From: Methylobacterium fujisawaense
Lineage (GTDB): Bacteria; Pseudomonadota; Alphaproteobacteria; Rhizobiales; Beijerinckiaceae
Direction of reading: 5' to 3'
DNA: 64,000 nucleotides
Assembly (NCBI RefSeq): GCF_014138435.1
Contig: NZ_JACJIM010000003.1
Span: 1 to 64,000, forward strand
Shown here: piece after piece, positions 39,138-50,106 of the stretch
Numbering within the stretch: the stretch's first letter is position 1
Layout: each line of letters starts with the position of its first letter
The notes under the pieces: generated by a model
Database searches by the model: none
The model's input: the letters and a program-made list of their open reading frames with translations, nothing else
What the model was told of the DNA's origin: nothing
Translations under genes and position numbers: made by a program

Positions 39138-40340
39138 ATGGACCTGACGCATCTGGGACGCTGGGTCGCCGCGCACGCAACGGCGACCGACGACCACGAC
39201 AGCCTGCTCTCCGGATTCTGCGAGGCGCTGGTCGGCGCGGGCATCCCCGTCTGGCGGGTCAGCGTCATGGCCCCGGCCCTCGATCCGACCCTGCGCGGCG
39301 TCAGCCTGAACTGGCACGCGGGCGAGGGGCTGTCCTTCGTGGCCAACGCCCACGGTGCCGACGAGGAGAGCGACTGGCTCCTGAGCCCCGTCTACGCGCT
39401 GGTGGAGAAGGGCGAGACCTTCGGCCGCTGGCGCCTCGACGCGCCCGAGCTGGAGACGGACTTTCCGGTCCTGAAGGCCCTCGGGGCACAGGGCGGCGTC
39501 GATTACGTGCTGCACATCGTCGAGTTTGCGCCCGGCACCGCGCTGCGCGGCATCGCGGTGTCGTTCTGCACCCGCGGCGCCGGCGGCTTCACCGAGGCGC
39601 ACCTGTCGGCCATCGCCGACGTCCTGCCGTTCCTGACGCTGGCGATCGCCAAGATGAGCTTGGCCCACACGTTCCGCGAGGTGTCGGCGACCTATCTCGG
39701 CCGTTCCACCGCCGAGCGGGTGCTCGACGGCCAGATCCGGCGCGGCGAGGGGCGGGCCATTCCGGCCGCCATCCTGCTGACGGACCTGCGCGGCTTCACG
39801 GCGCTGGCCGACCGGGTCGATCCGGCCGACATGGTCACGTGGCTCAACGAGCATTTCGACGCGCTGGGCGACCCGGTGGCGCGGCACGGCGGCGAGATCC
39901 TGAAATTCCTGGGTGACGGGTTCCTGGCCATCTTCCCGGTGCCGGACGCCGACACCCTCCCCTGCCCGGTCTGCGGCGGCGCCCTGGATGCCGCGACCGA
40001 GGGGCTCGCCGCCAACGCGGCGCTCAACGACCGCCGCCGCGCCGCGGGTCTGCCGGAGCTGCCGGCCGAGTGCGTGGTGCATTTCGGGACGGTCATCTAC
40101 GGCAATGTCGGGACCGAGCGGCGCCTCGACTTCACGATCATCGGGCGGGCGGTCAACGAGGCCAGCCGGATCGAGAGCCAGTGCGCGGCCCTCGGCCATG
40201 CGCTCCTGGTCTCGGATTCCTTCGCCGAGCGGTGCGCCCGGCGGCTGGAGCCTGTCGGGACGATCGAGTTGCGGGGCCTGTCGCGGCCGATGCGGGTCTG
40301 GACCGTGCCGGCGGAGCCGTCCGATGCCACGTCGGCCTGA
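39138..40340 (+). CDS. Class III adenylate/guanylate cyclase
   Basis: 400-aa soluble cyclase. The N-terminal 190 residues (WRVSVMAPALDPTLRGVSLN and on) are a GAF-like sensor domain found in many rhizobial cyclases. The catalytic domain starts PAAILLTDLRGFT with the metal-binding Asp216 and continues EILKFLGDGFLAIFP with the second Asp260; FTIIGRAVNEASRIE carries the transition-state Asn/Arg. Both metal aspartates are present, so it should be active. A CPVCGG stretch and about 30 residues are inserted after the second Asp. Divergent from ftsB and inserted between ftsB and eno. Confidence 0.87.
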   Translation: MDLTHLGRWVAAHATATDDHDSLLSGFCEALVGAGIPVWRVSVMAPALDPTLRGVSLNWHAGEGLSFVANAHGADEESDWLLSPVYALVEKGETFGRWRLDAPELETDFPVLKALGAQGGVDYVLHIVEFAPGTALRGIAVSFCTRGAGGFTEAHLSAIADVLPFLTLAIAKMSLAHTFREVSATYLGRSTAERVLDGQIRRGEGRAIPAAILLTDLRGFTALADRVDPADMVTWLNEHFDALGDPVARHGGEILKFLGDGFLAIFPVPDADTLPCPVCGGALDAATEGLAANAALNDRRRAAGLPELPAECVVHFGTVIYGNVGTERRLDFTIIGRAVNEASRIESQCAALGHALLVSDSFAERCARRLEPVGTIELRGLSRPMRVWTVPAEPSDATSA

Positions 40341-40396
40341 GGCGGCGCAGGCTGCGGGGCCCGGAAGACCGGCCTCCCCCCGTCCTGCCGCCGCCC

Positions 40397-42132
<1,736 letters not shown>

Positions 42133-42272
42133 TCAGAGGGTGCGGCGCATCGCGGCGGCTTATCCGTCAAGCGGCGGCCGGCGGCAAGCGTCGGGACGGG
42201 CGGCGCACAGCCCGGTCCACCCGGGAAAGCGTCGCGGATCAGACAGATGCGCGCGGCGCCGACAGGCTTTAT

Positions 42273-42734
42273 ATGCCCGCCATGACCTCCGCCAACGACC
42301 TCCAGCTCGGCCAGCCGACGCCCTTCCCCACCTCCTCCGAGGAGGCGCGACTCGACCGGGTCCCGAACCCGCACGCGGACACCGACTACGTCGCCCGGTT
42401 CACCGCGCCCGAATTCACCTCGATCTGCCCGGTCACCGGGCAGCCGGATTTCGCGATCCTGGTGATCGACTACGTGCCCGGCGACTGGCTCGTGGAGTCG
42501 AAGTCGCTGAAGCTCTACCTCGGCTCATTCCGCAACCACGGCGCGTTCCACGAGGATTGCACCGTGGCGATCGGCAAGCGGCTGCGCGACCTCCTGGAGC
42601 CGCGCTACCTGCGCATCGGCGGCTTCTGGTATCCCCGCGGCGGCATCCCGATCGACGTGTTCTGGCAGACGGGCGAGCTGCCGAAGAACGCGTGGCTGCC
42701 GGATCCGGGTGTGCCGCCCTACCGCGGACGCTGA
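42273..42734 (+). CDS. queF: NADPH-dependent 7-cyano-7-deazaguanine reductase
   Basis: 153-aa tunnelling-fold enzyme that reduces preQ0 to preQ1 in queuosine biosynthesis. The catalytic Cys52 is in [13 protein letters not shown] with Asp59, and the QueF motif [21 protein letters not shown] supplies Glu75 and the NADPH-binding stretch (quoted in part elsewhere). The single-domain length is the YkvM type. No preQ1 riboswitch is seen in the short 5' region. ATG 42273 or 42282. Confidence 0.96.
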   Translation: MPAMTSANDLQLGQPTPFPTSSEEARLDRVPNPHADTDYVARFTAPEFTSICPVTGQPDFAILVIDYVPGDWLVESKSLKLYLGSFRNHGAFHEDCTVAIGKRLRDLLEPRYLRIGGFWYPRGGIPIDVFWQTGELPKNAWLPDPGVPPYRGR

Positions 42735-42745
42735 CCGGCCAAACG

Positions 42746-42775
42746 AAAAGGGCGACCGGCTCGCGCCGGTCGCCC
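42746..42775 (-). terminator. Intrinsic terminator, probably bidirectional
   Basis: Perfect 11-bp stem GGGCGACCGGC (42750-42760) with GCCGGTCGCCC (42765-42775). On the minus strand it is followed by CTTTTCGTTT. It separates the convergent queF and Tyr/Gly-rich genes. Confidence 0.8.
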
Positions 42776-42798
42776 CCGATCCATCCGGATCTCAGATC

Positions 42799-43137
42799 TC
42801 AGTAGCCGTAGCCGTAGTAGCCGTAGCCCGGAGCCGCGTAGCCGTAGCCGCCGTAGACCGGGGCGTAGCCGTAGCCGTAGGACGGGGCGTAGCCGTAGCC
42901 ACCGCCGTAGTAGCTGTCGCGGGCCGCGCCGGCGGCGATCGCACCGGCGGCGAGGCCGGCGATGCCGAGGCCGATGGCGGCACCGGTGCCGATGCCGCGG
43001 CGGCCGCGGTAGTAGCCGTGGCCGTAGCCGCCGTAACCGCCGTGGTAGCCCCACGGACGCGCCTCGGCGCCCGTCGTGGCGGCGACGCTGCCAATGGCCA
43101 TGGCGGCGGCGGTGGCGATGATACCGATCTTGCGCAT
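42799..43137 (-). CDS. Exported Tyr/Gly-rich repeat protein
   Basis: 112 aa with a signal peptide (MRKIGIIATAAAMAIGSVAA, cleaved around AEA-RP). The mature part holds GYHGGYGGYGHGYYRGRRG, a hydrophobic Gly/Ala segment (AAIGLGIAGLAAGAIAAGAA), and a C-terminal half made of YGYAP/GGYGYA/YGYYG repeats ending YGYGY. Such proteins are frequent in Rhizobiales and may sit in the envelope; a GlyZip-like membrane segment is possible. Function unknown. A perfect EcfG-type promoter lies 38 bp upstream and an AAGGA ribosome-binding site precedes the ATG, so it is a likely general-stress protein. Confidence 0.8.
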   Translation of the reverse strand: MRKIGIIATAAAMAIGSVAATTGAEARPWGYHGGYGGYGHGYYRGRRGIGTGAAIGLGIAGLAAGAIAAGAARDSYYGGGYGYAPSYGYGYAPVYGGYGYAAPGYGYYGYGY

Positions 43138-43174
43138 AGTGTTCCTTCTCGATCCTCGATCGAACATGCCCGAT

Positions 43175-43199
43175 AACGTTGTCACCCCGATACCGTTCC
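43175..43199 (-). promoter_or_regulatory. EcfG-type promoter of the Tyr/Gly-rich protein
   Basis: On the minus strand, GGAAC (43199-43195), 16 bp spacer, CGTT (43178-43175); the ATG is at 43137. The intergenic region 43138-43471 (334 bp) otherwise shows no gene and only the ribosome-binding site of the methyltransferase gene (GGAGGA near 43460). Confidence 0.68.
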
Positions 43200-43471
43200 A
43201 GATCTCGCCCGGAGTTTTGGTGCGTATGCGCACACAGTCGGGATCCTGAACCGTTGTTCATCGGCGCTCGCGCCGCCGTGATTGCGGTCAAGCTTGAGCG
43301 TTCGCCTGTGGAGCACGCCCGAACTCTTGCGAAGAGCCTGGCGCGGCCGCGGCCGGCGACGGTGGCGGCCGGGGCCCGAGGGCGGCGCATTGGCCGATCG
43401 GCCGGGCCCGGCGGCGGAAATCCGCCCTCCTCCGGGGCGGTCGTGCTACGGCTCCGTCCGGAGGACCGACG

Positions 43472-44146
43472 ATGGATGCCTGGACCCTGATCCGCGACAG
43501 CTTCGCGCCCCTGCCCGGCAAGCGGATCCTCGACATCGGCTGCGGGCCCGGGGCGCTCGCGCGCCGGCTGGCTGACGCCGGCGCGGCGGTCACCGGCATC
43601 GACCCCGGTGGGGCGGCGCTCGCCCGGGCGCGGGAGACCGTGCCGGAGGCGCGCTTCGAGTCCGCGACCGGCGAGGCCCTGCCCTTCCCCGATGCCGGCT
43701 TCGACGGCGCCGTGATGCTGAACGCCCTGCACCACGTGCCGGACCCGGCGGCCGCCCTCGCCGAGGCGGCGCGCGTGATGGTCCCGGGCGGCCGGCTCGT
43801 CGTGGTGGAGCCCCTGGCGGAGGGCAGCTTCTTCGACGCCCTGCGGCCGATCGAGGACGAGACGGCGGTCCGGGCCGCGGCCCAGGCGGCCATCGCCGAC
43901 GCCCTGGCCCGCCGCGCCTACGCGTGCCGCCGCGACGTGACCGTCGAGCGGCGGGAGCACTTCGACTCCCTCGACGCCTTCCTCGCCCGCGTCAGCGCCG
44001 TGGACCCGGCCCGCGCCGCGACCATTCGGGACCGGCGCCCCGTGATCGCGGAGGCTTTCCACAAGGCGGCCGCGCGCGAGGCGGACGGGCGGTTCGGCCT
44101 CGTCCAGCCCCTGCGGATCCACGTGCTGGAGCCGGAGGCCGCCTGA
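43472..44146 (+). CDS. Class I SAM-dependent methyltransferase
   Basis: 224 aa. Rossmann methyltransferase of the Methyltransf_11 type: motif I RILDIGCGPGALARRLADAG (21-40), acidic loop GIDPGG, motif II region FDGAVMLNALHHVPDP, then LVVVEPLAEGSFF. The C-terminal 90 residues, with REHFDSLDAFLARVSAVDP, are substrate-specific. The pattern recalls UbiE/COQ5-like enzymes, but no specific substrate can be named. ATG 43472 has a GGAGGA ribosome-binding site. Confidence 0.8.
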   Translation: MDAWTLIRDSFAPLPGKRILDIGCGPGALARRLADAGAAVTGIDPGGAALARARETVPEARFESATGEALPFPDAGFDGAVMLNALHHVPDPAAALAEAARVMVPGGRLVVVEPLAEGSFFDALRPIEDETAVRAAAQAAIADALARRAYACRRDVTVERREHFDSLDAFLARVSAVDPARAATIRDRRPVIAEAFHKAAAREADGRFGLVQPLRIHVLEPEAA

Positions 44147-44151
44147 GCCGC

Positions 44152-45006
44152 TCAGGCGGTCCGGCGCTTGGCGAGGCGGTCGAAGGCGAGGAGTTCCTCG
44201 AGCAGCGCCGGCAGGTCCTTCAGCGCCACCATGTTGGGGCCGTCCGAGGGGGCCCGGTCCGGGTCGGGATGCGTCTCGATGAACACGCCCGCCACGCCCA
44301 CCGCCACGGCGGCGCGGGCGAGGACGGCGACGAATTCCCGCTGGCCGCCGGAACTCGCCCCCTGGCCGCCGGGCTGCTGCACCGAGTGGGTGGCGTCGAA
44401 CACCACCGGCGCGCCCTGCGTGACCTGCGCCATGATCGGCAGACTGCGCATGTCCGAGACCAGGGTGTTGTAGCCGAAGGAGGCGCCGCGCTCGGTGACG
44501 ATGACGTTGGGATTGCCGGCCTCCGTCACCTTGGCGGCGACGTGCTTCATGTCCCAGGGCGCCAGGAACTGACCCTTCTTGATGTTGACCGCCCGGCCGG
44601 TCGCGGCCGCGGCCAGCAGCAGGTCGGTCTGGCGGCACAGGAAGGCGGGGATCTGGAGCACGTCCACCGCCTCGGCGGCGGGGGCGCATTGCTCGGCGGC
44701 GTGCACGTCGGTCAGCACCGGCAGCCCGAGGGTTTCGCGGATCTCGGCGAAGACCGGGAGCGCCCCGTCGAGGCCGATGCCCCGGGCGGCGCTGCCGGAG
44801 GTGCGGTTGGCCTTGTCGAAGGAGGTCTTGAACACGAGACCGACGCCGAGGCCCGCGGCCATCTCCTTGAGGGCGGCGGCGATCTCCAGGGCGTGCTGGC
44901 GCCCTTCGAGCTGGCATGGGCCGGCGATCAGCGTCAGCGGCAGGTGATTGGCGAAGCGGACGCCGCCGACTTGGACGACGGGGCCGGGTGTCTCGATCTG
45001 CGACAT
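44152..45006 (-). CDS. kdsA: 3-deoxy-8-phosphooctulonate synthase
   Basis: 284-aa TIM barrel that condenses arabinose 5-phosphate and phosphoenolpyruvate to Kdo-8-P for lipopolysaccharide. Recognisable: [37 protein letters not shown]-like [17 protein letters not shown], and [15 protein letters not shown]. The Asn/Cys position that decides metal dependence reads AGPCQLEG, with Cys, the metal-dependent class; I infer this without alignment. Convergent with the methyltransferase gene, 6 bp apart. Confidence 0.95.
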   Translation of the reverse strand: MSQIETPGPVVQVGGVRFANHLPLTLIAGPCQLEGRQHALEIAAALKEMAAGLGVGLVFKTSFDKANRTSGSAARGIGLDGALPVFAEIRETLGLPVLTDVHAAEQCAPAAEAVDVLQIPAFLCRQTDLLLAAAATGRAVNIKKGQFLAPWDMKHVAAKVTEAGNPNVIVTERGASFGYNTLVSDMRSLPIMAQVTQGAPVVFDATHSVQQPGGQGASSGGQREFVAVLARAAVAVGVAGVFIETHPDPDRAPSDGPNMVALKDLPALLEELLAFDRLAKRRTA

Positions 45007-45016
45007 GCGGGCCGGT

Positions 45017-45505
45017 CTAGCCCGCGCGGCGGATCCGCGAAAGCCCGGGCCTGTGGGCCAGCCGGCAGACGGTGAGGTCGTCCCTCAGGCCATCGGTCCG
45101 GGCCCCGGTCTCGCACAGCATCAGGATCGGGCCGATGCCGCCCCGGCGCGGGGCCTGCGCCAGAAGGCTGGCCTGGTGGAGGTTGAGCGCCAGAACCTCG
45201 GCCGAGGCGGCGTCAGCCCCGGCCAGCGCCCGCGCCGCGCGGCCGATCAGGATGAAGTAGCCCGGGGGCGGCTCGCGATCGAGGGATGCCACGGTCAGCC
45301 GGGCGGGGGCGCGGCAATCGAGGCTCATCCGCTCGGCATCCTGCGCCCGGAATACCGCGACGGGGCCCGTCCGACCGGCCAGGGAGGCTCCGGTCGCGCG
45401 GATCACCGTCGCGGCGAGCGCGTCGCAGGCGTCGGCGGCGCGGGCTGGTGCGGATCCGAGACTGAACACGCCGACGAGGACAGTCAGAGCGGAGAGGCGC
45501 AGCAT
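45017..45505 (-). CDS. Exported hypothetical protein
   Basis: 162 aa. The signal peptide [23 protein letters not shown] is followed by a mature domain with four or more Cys (ACDAL, LDCRAP, MLCETG, TVCRLA), probably two disulfides. No family recognised. Ten bp upstream of kdsA on the same strand, so probably co-transcribed. ATG 45505 starts the signal peptide; the upstream frame to 45598 is not used. Confidence 0.65.
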   Translation of the reverse strand: MLRLSALTVLVGVFSLGSAPARAADACDALAATVIRATGASLAGRTGPVAVFRAQDAERMSLDCRAPARLTVASLDREPPPGYFILIGRAARALAGADAASAEVLALNLHQASLLAQAPRRGGIGPILMLCETGARTDGLRDDLTVCRLAHRPGLSRIRRAG

Positions 45506-45678
45506 GGGGAAATCCGCGACAGGACAGATCGGCACGCAGCAGATAGCGCGGGTTGCCCGAGCCGCGTAGCCGCGGCGCGACAAATGCCGACTGCGCATGG
45601 ACAGGGCATCCCGGATGCCCGATCTGAGCGGGCGGCGCGGCGCCGCACGCCGCTCGCAGATCAGGCTCCGTCGCGGCC

Positions 45679-46689
45679 ATGCTTCGAACCGTCCTCGCCT
45701 CCGCCCTCCTGGCCCTGGCGCTGCCCGGCGGCGTCTCCGCGGAGCCGCAACCGCAGCCGACCTACGGGCCGGAGCTCGAGGGCTTCGCCTACCCGTTCCC
45801 GGTGGAGCGGTTCCTGTTCACCTCGCAGCGCCAGCCGCTGCAGATGGCCTATCTCGACGTCCGACCGGCGACGCCGAACGGCCGGACCGCGGTGCTTTTG
45901 CACGGCAAGAACTTCTGCGCCGCCACCTGGGAGAGCCAGATCCGGGCGCTCAGCGCCGCCGGGTACCGGGTGATCGCGCCGGACCAGATCGGCTTCTGCA
46001 AGTCGAGCAAGCCGGCGGCCTACCAGTTCACCTTCCGGCAGCTCGCCGAGAACACCCACGCCCTCCTGGCCAAGCTCGGGATCGAGCGCCCGGTCCTGGT
46101 CGGCCATTCCACGGGCGGCATGCTGGCCGCCCATTACGCCCTGCTCTACCCCAAGGCGGTGGAGCAGCTCGTGCTGGTCAACCCGATCGGCCTGGAGGAC
46201 TGGGCCGCCAAGGGCGTGCCGCCGACCTCGGTGGAGCACTGGTACGAGCGCGAGCTGAAGGTGACGGCGGATTCGATCCGAGCCTACGAGACGGCGACCT
46301 ACTATGCCGGCCAGTGGGAGCCCCGCTACGAGCCCTGGGTGACGATGCTGGCGGGTCTCAACGGCGGCACCGGCAAGGAGGCGGTCGCCTGGGATTCGGC
46401 GCTCCTCTACGACATGATCGTCACCGAGCCGGTGGTCTACCGGTTCCCGCAGATCGCGGTGCCGACCCTGCTGATGATCGGCCAGAAGGACAACACGGCG
46501 ATCGGCAAGGACCTCGCCCCGCCGGAGGTGCGGGGCCGGCTCGGGAACTACCCGGAGCTCGGCAAGGCGGCCGCCCAGGCGATCCCGGGGGCCAGGCTCG
46601 TGGAGTTCCCGGCCCTGGGCCACGCGCCGCAGATGTCCGACCCCGAGGGATTCAACACGGCGCTGATCAAGGGGATGTCCGCGCCGTGA
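45679..46689 (+). CDS. Exported alpha/beta hydrolase
   Basis: 336 aa. Signal peptide MLRTVLASALLALALPGGVSA, then an alpha/beta-hydrolase fold: VLLHGKNFCAATWESQ (oxyanion-hole HGxx), nucleophile elbow VGHSTGGMLA (Ser in GHSTG), and the C-terminal acid/His part VPTLLMIGQKDNTAIG and GHAPQMSDPEG. Close to the periplasmic proline iminopeptidase or haloalkane-dehalogenase-like esterases. The substrate is unknown. Confidence 0.85.
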   Translation: MLRTVLASALLALALPGGVSAEPQPQPTYGPELEGFAYPFPVERFLFTSQRQPLQMAYLDVRPATPNGRTAVLLHGKNFCAATWESQIRALSAAGYRVIAPDQIGFCKSSKPAAYQFTFRQLAENTHALLAKLGIERPVLVGHSTGGMLAAHYALLYPKAVEQLVLVNPIGLEDWAAKGVPPTSVEHWYERELKVTADSIRAYETATYYAGQWEPRYEPWVTMLAGLNGGTGKEAVAWDSALLYDMIVTEPVVYRFPQIAVPTLLMIGQKDNTAIGKDLAPPEVRGRLGNYPELGKAAAQAIPGARLVEFPALGHAPQMSDPEGFNTALIKGMSAP

Positions 46690-46760
46690 AAGTCCGGTCG
46701 TCTGCGTGCCGGCGCGGATGCATCTGACGGCGTGCTCGACCGGCCCATCCCGTCCTCGAT

Positions 46761-46812
46761 CTCATCCTGGGGTGCCGAGCGATCGTTGATCGCCCGCCGC
46801 CTCAGGATGCGG
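46761..46812. repeat. REP-like intergenic palindrome, copy 2
   Basis: CTCATCCTGGGGTGCCGAGC at the left and GCCGCCTCAGGATGCGG at the right form an imperfect palindrome with a GATCGTTGATC centre. It is of the same kind as copy 1 at 13989-14026 (both contain CCTCAGGAT). It lies between convergent genes. Confidence 0.6.
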
Positions 46813-46877
46813 GGCGTGGTTCGGATCTCCGGCGATCGCCGACGACCGGCGATGACGGTCGTCGGCGTGGACCGGTG

Positions 46878-48053
46878 CTAGAAGTACGACTTCAGCACGC
46901 CGCGGCGGCGGACGTCGAGGGTCGCGCAGTGGAACGAGCCGCCGAACGGGCCGTAGCTGAGGAACGGCGCCGGGATCGGGTCGAAGCCCCAATCCTTCAG
47001 AGCCTTGATCAGCGTCGGCTGGCTCTGGTCGACGACGATCTTCTTCTCGGTGATCGCGAGCACGTTGATCGAGGTCCAGGGCGAGCACATCGAGATCTTG
47101 CTCATGAAGCCCTCAACCGGGTCGGGGCGCGGGGCGATCAGCACGTCCCACTTCTTGAGGACCGCCGGCAGCTTCTCGACGTCGACATAGTCCGGGTTCA
47201 CCAGCACCTTGCCGGGGGCCAGCGGCATGAACGACGAGTCGATGTGCATCGGCTGCGGGCAGCGGCTCTCGATCTCGTGGATGCGGAAGCCCGGGCCGAG
47301 GTGGCGGCGCAGCCACTCGATGCCCATCAGGTTCGTCACGTTGGAGCGGGTGACGAACAGGTCGCGGCCGCAGCGCACAAAGTCGGCGGCGTCGAAGACC
47401 GGCTCGAACTCGTTCACCGTGAACTGCATGGGCTCGCCGGCCTTCAGGTTCGGCACCCGGTAATCGTAGTTGTAGAGGTCGTCCGTGAGCTGCGGCCGCG
47501 GGGCCGAGGTCCAGCGGGCGCCGGCGCGGAAGTATTCCTTGAACAGCGACCGGTAGGCGTCGCCCTCGAAGTAGCGCGAGCGCCAGCACATCGGGCTCTC
47601 GATGATCTCGTCGCCGATGACGAGATACGGGTCGCGCGGGCAGGCCACGCAGAAGCCCCGGGAGGACCAGCGCGGGGCCTTGAACTTCTTGGAGAAGTCC
47701 ACCGCGTCGGGGCGGCGGACCTTTACGCCCTCGCCGGCCAGGATCGTGATGAAATTGTCGAGCTCGGCCTGGGCGAGCTTCTTCATGAACTTCGGATACT
47801 TCCACCCGCTCGCCAGCCGGTAGAACGGCTGCGCGGCGCGCGGCAGGTTGAAGATCACCGTGAGGTGATGGGTCGGGATCGTGGCGCCGTCGAGGGAGCC
47901 GACGATCACCTCCTCCAGCGGATCCCACTCGTTCCAAGCCATGACCGGGGACTGGGGGGCCGGGACACCCGGTTCCATTCTGCCCGTAAGGCCGCCGGCA
48001 TGCGTTTCGTCGGTCACGGCCTCGAGGGCCGTGATCGGTGATTCGCGCTCCAT
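46878..48053 (-). CDS. Arginine:X amidinotransferase (AGAT/StrB1 family)
   Basis: 391-aa enzyme that transfers the amidino group of arginine to an amine, making a guanidino product and ornithine. The pentein-fold catalytic triad is complete: Asp221 in VFDAADFVRCGRDLF, His270 in NPMH-like PMHIDSSFMPL with Asp272, and the nucleophile Cys376 in GGSFHCATLDVRRRG. These regions follow human glycine amidinotransferase and streptomycin-pathway StrB1 very closely. The start ATG 48053 has an AAGGGG ribosome-binding site; ATG 47942 (MAWNEWDPLEEV) is an alternative. It is divergent from hpnL, 209 bp away. The acceptor amine is not determined by sequence; the hopanoid cyclitol amine is my hypothesis, glycine or another amine the default. 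Confidence 0.88.
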   Translation of the reverse strand: MERESPITALEAVTDETHAGGLTGRMEPGVPAPQSPVMAWNEWDPLEEVIVGSLDGATIPTHHLTVIFNLPRAAQPFYRLASGWKYPKFMKKLAQAELDNFITILAGEGVKVRRPDAVDFSKKFKAPRWSSRGFCVACPRDPYLVIGDEIIESPMCWRSRYFEGDAYRSLFKEYFRAGARWTSAPRPQLTDDLYNYDYRVPNLKAGEPMQFTVNEFEPVFDAADFVRCGRDLFVTRSNVTNLMGIEWLRRHLGPGFRIHEIESRCPQPMHIDSSFMPLAPGKVLVNPDYVDVEKLPAVLKKWDVLIAPRPDPVEGFMSKISMCSPWTSINVLAITEKKIVVDQSQPTLIKALKDWGFDPIPAPFLSYGPFGGSFHCATLDVRRRGVLKSYF

Positions 48054-48262
48054 GACGTGTGCCCCTTCTGCGACGTGCCGCGGCCTTCTGCGTAGGCGCT
48101 CAAGCCCCGCGCCGCTTTGGCACCCGGTGTGTCAAACGGGTGATAGACACCGCTAATCCGTGCTGCAACGTGACAGAAACGTTCCCGGGCCGACGGACCT
48201 ATTTCTGCCGCGACCGTGACCGATTTCCCGCATCAAGCCTTTTGCGAGCTTGAAAGACGACA

Positions 48263-49375
48263 ATGAAGCGCCTCACGACCCTGGCCTCGATCGCCGGTCT
48301 GTGCACGGTCGTCGGCCTGTTCATGTCCTCCGGACTGGAGGATGTGTCGGCCGCCGTCGTGAGCGCCGGCTGGGGCGCCGCCCTGGTGGTGCTCGCCCGC
48401 ATCGTGGCCGTCGCCTGGGCGGGGCTCGGCTGGTACGTGGTCTTTCCGCGGGCCGCGGCCAAGCTCGCCGACTGCGTGTCCCTCCGCTTCGTCCGTGAGG
48501 GCATCAACACGCTGCTGCCCGTTGCCACCGTCGGCGGCGACTTCGTCGGCGCGCGCCTCCTGTCGAAGCGCAACGTCCCCGGCGCGCTCGCGGGCGCCAG
48601 CATGTTCGTCGATCTGATGACCCAGGCGCTGACACAGCTCCTGTTCACCGTGGTCGGCCTCGCCCTGCTGGTCCTGATCTCCGGCGACGGCCCGATCGCC
48701 CACACGGTCGAGGGCGGCCTGGCCCTGGCGGTCCCGGCCCTCGGCGCCTTCTACCTGATCCAGCGGCGGGCCGGGCACCGCCTGATCCAGGGGCTGCTCA
48801 GCCGCTTCGCCTCGGGGCGCGAATGGCGCGCCTTCGGCGCGATCGACCAGCTGTACGACAGCCTGCGCCGGCTCTACGGCAACCACGGGCGTTTCGCGCT
48901 GGCTCTGGCGGTGCACCTCGCCGGCTGGGTGATCGGAACGCTGGAGGTCTACGTCTGCCTGCGCTTCATGGGCTATCCCATCGATTTCGCGCAGGCGCTG
49001 ATGATCGAGAGCCTCGCCCAGGCGGTGCGCGGCGCGGCCTTCGCGGTGCCCGGTGCCCTCGGCGCGCAGGAGGGCGGCCTGATCGCCCTGTGCGGCCTGT
49101 TCGATATCCCGGCCGAGGCGGCGCTCGCCCTCTCCCTGGTCAAGCGCTTCGCCGATCTCGGCGTCGGGCTCCCGAGCCTCCTGCTCTGGCACCGGATCGA
49201 GTCCAAGCTCCGGTCCGAGGCGCCCGAGGAGGAGGAGCGCGAGCCGGTTCCGGAGGCCGGACGCAAGGCCAAGAGGATCGCGCCGCCCGCGACGCTGGGG
49301 CCGTTCTACAGCTACGCCCCGCCGCGCATGGGATCGCGGCTCGGTGACGGCGAGGAGTTGAAGAAGTGCGCCTGA
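48263..49375 (+). CDS. hpnL: Hopanoid-associated membrane protein HpnL
   Basis: 370-aa inner-membrane protein of the UPF0104/lysylphosphatidylglycerol-synthase-TM (flippase-like) family: RLTTLASIAGLCTVVGLF, REGINTLLPVATVGGDFVGA, MIESLAQAVRGAAFAVPGAL, with about eight transmembrane segments. The C-terminal 60 residues are soluble, acidic then basic. HpnL proteins always travel with hopanoid clusters; a role in moving lipid intermediates is proposed but unproved. ATG 48263; the stop overlaps hpnM by 10 bp. Confidence 0.9.
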   Translation: MKRLTTLASIAGLCTVVGLFMSSGLEDVSAAVVSAGWGAALVVLARIVAVAWAGLGWYVVFPRAAAKLADCVSLRFVREGINTLLPVATVGGDFVGARLLSKRNVPGALAGASMFVDLMTQALTQLLFTVVGLALLVLISGDGPIAHTVEGGLALAVPALGAFYLIQRRAGHRLIQGLLSRFASGREWRAFGAIDQLYDSLRRLYGNHGRFALALAVHLAGWVIGTLEVYVCLRFMGYPIDFAQALMIESLAQAVRGAAFAVPGALGAQEGGLIALCGLFDIPAEAALALSLVKRFADLGVGLPSLLLWHRIESKLRSEAPEEEEREPVPEAGRKAKRIAPPATLGPFYSYAPPRMGSRLGDGEELKKCA

Positions 49376-50019
49376 CCCGCCGGCTCGCGGCCGCCCTCGT
49401 CGCCGCTCCCTTGAGCACCGTTCCCTCGATCACCGTTCCCTTGGCCCTGCCGCTGCTCGCCGCGGGTCCCGCCTGGGCTGCCGACGAGGCCGCCGTTCAG
49501 ACCGTGCGCGACCTCTACGCCGCCTTCGCGGCGGCGCTGAAGGATGGCCCGAGCCCCCTGCCGGCGCGGGTCGAGGCCGTCGGGCCCGCGATCGAGAAGG
49601 CGTTCGATTTTCCCGCCATGACCCGCATCGCCGTGGGCTCGAAATGGTCGAGCTTCACCCCGGAGCAGCAGGCGGCGGTGATCGACGCCTTCAAGCGCAG
49701 CCTGACCGTCACCTACGCCAACCGGCTGGCCCGCGCCGCCGGCGGCAAGTTCGAGGTGACCCCGAAGATCGAGGAGCGCGGCGCCCAGCGCGTGGTGCCG
49801 ACCCGCGTCACCGCGGCGGATGGCGACGATTCCGCCGTCGACTTCGTGGTCAACGCCGACAACCGCATCCAGGATGTGCTGCTCAACGGCGATGTCAGCG
49901 AGATCGCCGCGCAGCGGAACGCCCTGTCGGCGCCGCTGAAATCCGGGGGGGCCGACGGCGTCGTGAAGTTCCTCCGGGCGCGGGCCGACGGCATGCTCGC
50001 CGCGAAGCCGACGCCGTGA
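49366..50019 (+). CDS. hpnM: Hopanoid-associated MlaC/Ttg2D-like protein HpnM
   Basis: 217-aa periplasmic lipid-binding-type protein. It starts with GTG at 49366, with GAGGAG upstream. Signal peptide (ALPLLAAGPAWA), then the MlaC-like domain FDFPAMTRIAVGSKWSSFTP, FKRSLTVTYANRLARAAGG and VDFVVNADNRIQDVLLNGD. Homologues of Ttg2D/MlaC bind phospholipids or toluene-tolerance substrates; in hopanoid clusters the likely ligand is a hopanoid. Translationally coupled to hpnL. Confidence 0.9.
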   Translation: MRLTRRLAAALVAAPLSTVPSITVPLALPLLAAGPAWAADEAAVQTVRDLYAAFAAALKDGPSPLPARVEAVGPAIEKAFDFPAMTRIAVGSKWSSFTPEQQAAVIDAFKRSLTVTYANRLARAAGGKFEVTPKIEERGAQRVVPTRVTAADGDDSAVDFVVNADNRIQDVLLNGDVSEIAAQRNALSAPLKSGGADGVVKFLRARADGMLAAKPTP

Positions 50020-50106
50020 GCGTCGTCTCCGCCAGTGCCGACCTGAACCGGCCGTTCGCGGCCTTCGCCGCCTGAGGCGGCCGGACGACCGCACGGATCC
50101 GACCGG

